DNA of 7,090 nt from Pseudothermotoga sp. (GTDB taxonomy: Bacteria; Thermotogota; Thermotogae; Thermotogales; DSM-5069): positions 1 through 7,090 of the forward strand of contig JAPYWY010000082.1 in NCBI GenBank assembly GCA_028276125.1, given 5' to 3'. Below the pieces are notes generated by a model. That model was not told the DNA's origin. It worked only from the letters and a program-made list of their open reading frames with translations, and searched no databases. Of this stretch, positions 6,129 to 7,090 are shown one piece after another (position 1 is the stretch's first letter; each line of letters begins with the position of its first letter). A program made the position numbers and the translations under genes.

Positions 6129-6159
6129 AGTGATCCTCACTTCTGTTGGCTTTTAGCCA
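6129..6159. promoter_or_regulatory. Two adjacent short inverted repeats between the divergent genes
   Basis: AGTGA-TCC-TCACT (6129-6141) and TGGCT-TTT-AGCCA (6147-6159) are each 5+3+5 palindromes, with centres 18 bases apart. They lie between the importer promoter and the protease gene, where a regulator could bind. The two sequences differ from one another, which argues against one protein recognising both. This is a weak operator candidate. Confidence 0.25.
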
Positions 6160-6187
6160 TCTTTCTGAGAAAATCTCTGAACCGGTG

Positions 6188-6193
6188 TACAAT
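6188..6193 (+). promoter_or_regulatory. Possible -10 box for the M48 protease gene
   Basis: TACAAT, a 5 of 6 match to the consensus, lies 38 bases before the protease start codon. No convincing -35 element is present 16-18 bases upstream. An alternative is TTGGCT (6146-6151) with GAAAAT (6169-6174) at 17-base spacing. Confidence 0.3.
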
Positions 6194-6216
6194 CATTCTG
6201 TCAACGTTGAAGATTT

Positions 6217-6223
6217 AAGGAGG
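6217..6223 (+). promoter_or_regulatory. Ribosome-binding site of the M48 protease gene
   Basis: AAGGAGG lies eight bases before ATG 6232 and strongly supports that start codon. Confidence 0.8.
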
Positions 6224-6231
6224 GCGACTCC

Positions 6232-7090
6232 ATGATCGAAACGATCCTCTTGACCGTGCTCATCGCTAGAACGGCCTGGCGAATCTTTTTAGAAGTTCTG
6301 AACTTGCTCCATTCGACCAGCCCGAAGGTTGACATCCCAAAGGTACTGAAAGACAAGTTCACACCAGAACTGCTCGAAAAATCCAAGAAGTATCTCAAAG
6401 ACAGAACGAAGCTGACAATACTCTCTGAAACAACACAACTCGTCGTCACGATCTATCTCGTCTTGCAAGGCTTACCTCGGTTGGAACGATTGTTTCTTGC
6501 GTATTCTCCACTTCTTCAAGCCTTTCTCTTCTTTGGTGCGCTCGGTCTGATCTTCTACCTCGTGAACCTCCCGTTCAGACTTTATTCGATCTTCGTTATC
6601 GAAAACAAATACGGCTTCAACACGACAACGAAGAGAACCTTTCTCAGGGACCAAACTATAGCAGTTTCGCTCATCGTTGCTTTCTCGCTGCTCTTGATTC
6701 CTATCTTGCTTTGGTTGCTGAAACACCAAATTTGGTGGTGGCAGGCGTCGATCTTGACTTTTGGTTTCATCCTGTTCTTCTGGTTCATCCAGCCAACGCT
6801 CATCGCGCCGTTGTTCTACAAGTTCACAGAGCTCGAGGACGAAGGTTTGAAAAAAAGAATAACAGAGCTCATCCAAAGATCTTCTGCGAAAATTCCAAGG
6901 ATCTACGTGATGAACGCCTCGAAGAGGACTAAGAAGCAGAACGCTTACGTGACTGGCATTGGAGGATCTCGAAGGCTCGTCCTCTACGACACGATCATGA
7001 ACTATCCCCAGGACGAACTGCTCGCCGTGGTTGCGCACGAACTTGGTCACCACGTGAAGAAACACATTCAGAAGAATGTGATCCTGTTCT
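6232..7090 (+). CDS. Ste24/CAAX-type M48 membrane zinc metalloprotease (3' end outside window)
   Basis: An integral membrane zinc endopeptidase of family M48A; 286 codons are visible and the frame is open at the window end. It follows the Ste24 plan. An N-terminal hydrophobic stretch is followed by a soluble segment with SPKVDIPKVL at 30-39. Helices lie near 62-80, 90-114, 141-163 and 168-190. Further motifs are YGFNTTTKRTFLRD at 127-140 and PTLIAPLFYKFTELED at 188-203. The catalytic lead-in QNAYVTGIGGSRRLVLYDT runs 236-254, and HELGH is at 269-273 with zinc ligands H269 and H273 and catalytic E270. The third zinc ligand, a downstream glutamate, and the C-terminal helices are beyond the window. 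In eukaryotes Ste24 trims prenylated proteins and clears clogged translocons. Bacteria generally lack prenylated CAAX proteins, so membrane-protein quality control is the likelier role. The gene is transcribed divergently from the importer. Confidence 0.92.
   Translation, partial: MIETILLTVLIARTAWRIFLEVLNLLHSTSPKVDIPKVLKDKFTPELLEKSKKYLKDRTKLTILSETTQLVVTIYLVLQGLPRLERLFLAYSPLLQAFLFFGALGLIFYLVNLPFRLYSIFVIENKYGFNTTTKRTFLRDQTIAVSLIVAFSLLLIPILLWLLKHQIWWWQASILTFGFILFFWFIQPTLIAPLFYKFTELEDEGLKKRITELIQRSSAKIPRIYVMNASKRTKKQNAYVTGIGGSRRLVLYDTIMNYPQDELLAVVAHELGHHVKKHIQKNVILF

Noticed and set aside
6201..7065. Minus-strand open frames (6201-6449, 6472-7065) opposite the protease gene
   Set aside because: The plus strand encodes a clear Ste24-type protease with HELGH and all family motifs. 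The opposite frames are low-complexity shadows without ribosome sites or recognisable domains.
1..7090. CRISPR arrays, insertion sequences, tRNA or rRNA genes
   Set aside because: No spaced direct repeats, transposase motifs, terminal inverted repeats or tRNA-like folds were seen. The only tandem repeat is the 13-bp promoter duplication.

Overview
The window looks like a bacterial chromosome segment from a thermophile, most plausibly of the Thermotogota (perhaps Pseudothermotoga). This rests on tightly packed or overlapping genes, strong Shine-Dalgarno sites with many GTG and TTG starts, a family 5 solute-binding protein operon of the kind abundant in that phylum, and a Ste24-like M48 protease. 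The assignment is inference; no rRNA or other phylogenetic marker is present.

Layout. (1) Positions 1-659, plus strand: a two-gene module. A small cytochrome-b5-like protein lacking the usual first heme-ligand histidine is followed, with an ATGA overlap, by a four-helix membrane protein carrying two H-x13-H helices, the pattern of a di-heme membrane cytochrome b. A perfect hairpin covers the ribosome-binding site of the first gene. A terminator-like hairpin lies inside the second. (2) Positions 698-6026, minus strand: a complete five-gene peptide/nickel/oligosaccharide-type (Opp/Dpp family) ABC importer. In transcription order it comprises a secreted binding protein, permease B, permease C, ATPase D and ATPase F. 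The last four genes overlap or are separated by a few bases. A strong intrinsic-terminator-like hairpin lies between the binding protein gene and the first permease gene, which should let the binding protein be made in excess. (3) Positions 6027-6231: a divergent intergenic region. It holds the importer promoter, whose -10 segment is a perfect 13-bp tandem duplication giving three TATAAT boxes, plus short inverted repeats and the ribosome-binding site of the next gene. (4) Positions 6232-7090, plus strand: the first 286 codons of a Ste24/CAAX-type M48 zinc metalloprotease, cut off by the window end just after its HELGH motif.

How they work together. The importer is self-contained: the binding protein captures ligand outside, B and C form the channel, and D and F drive transport by ATP hydrolysis. 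The sequence does not decide between peptides and oligosaccharides; Thermotogales are known to use this transporter class for both. The b5-like/di-heme pair may form an electron path across the membrane and is the most unusual part of the window. The protease is probably an independent unit for membrane-protein processing or quality control.
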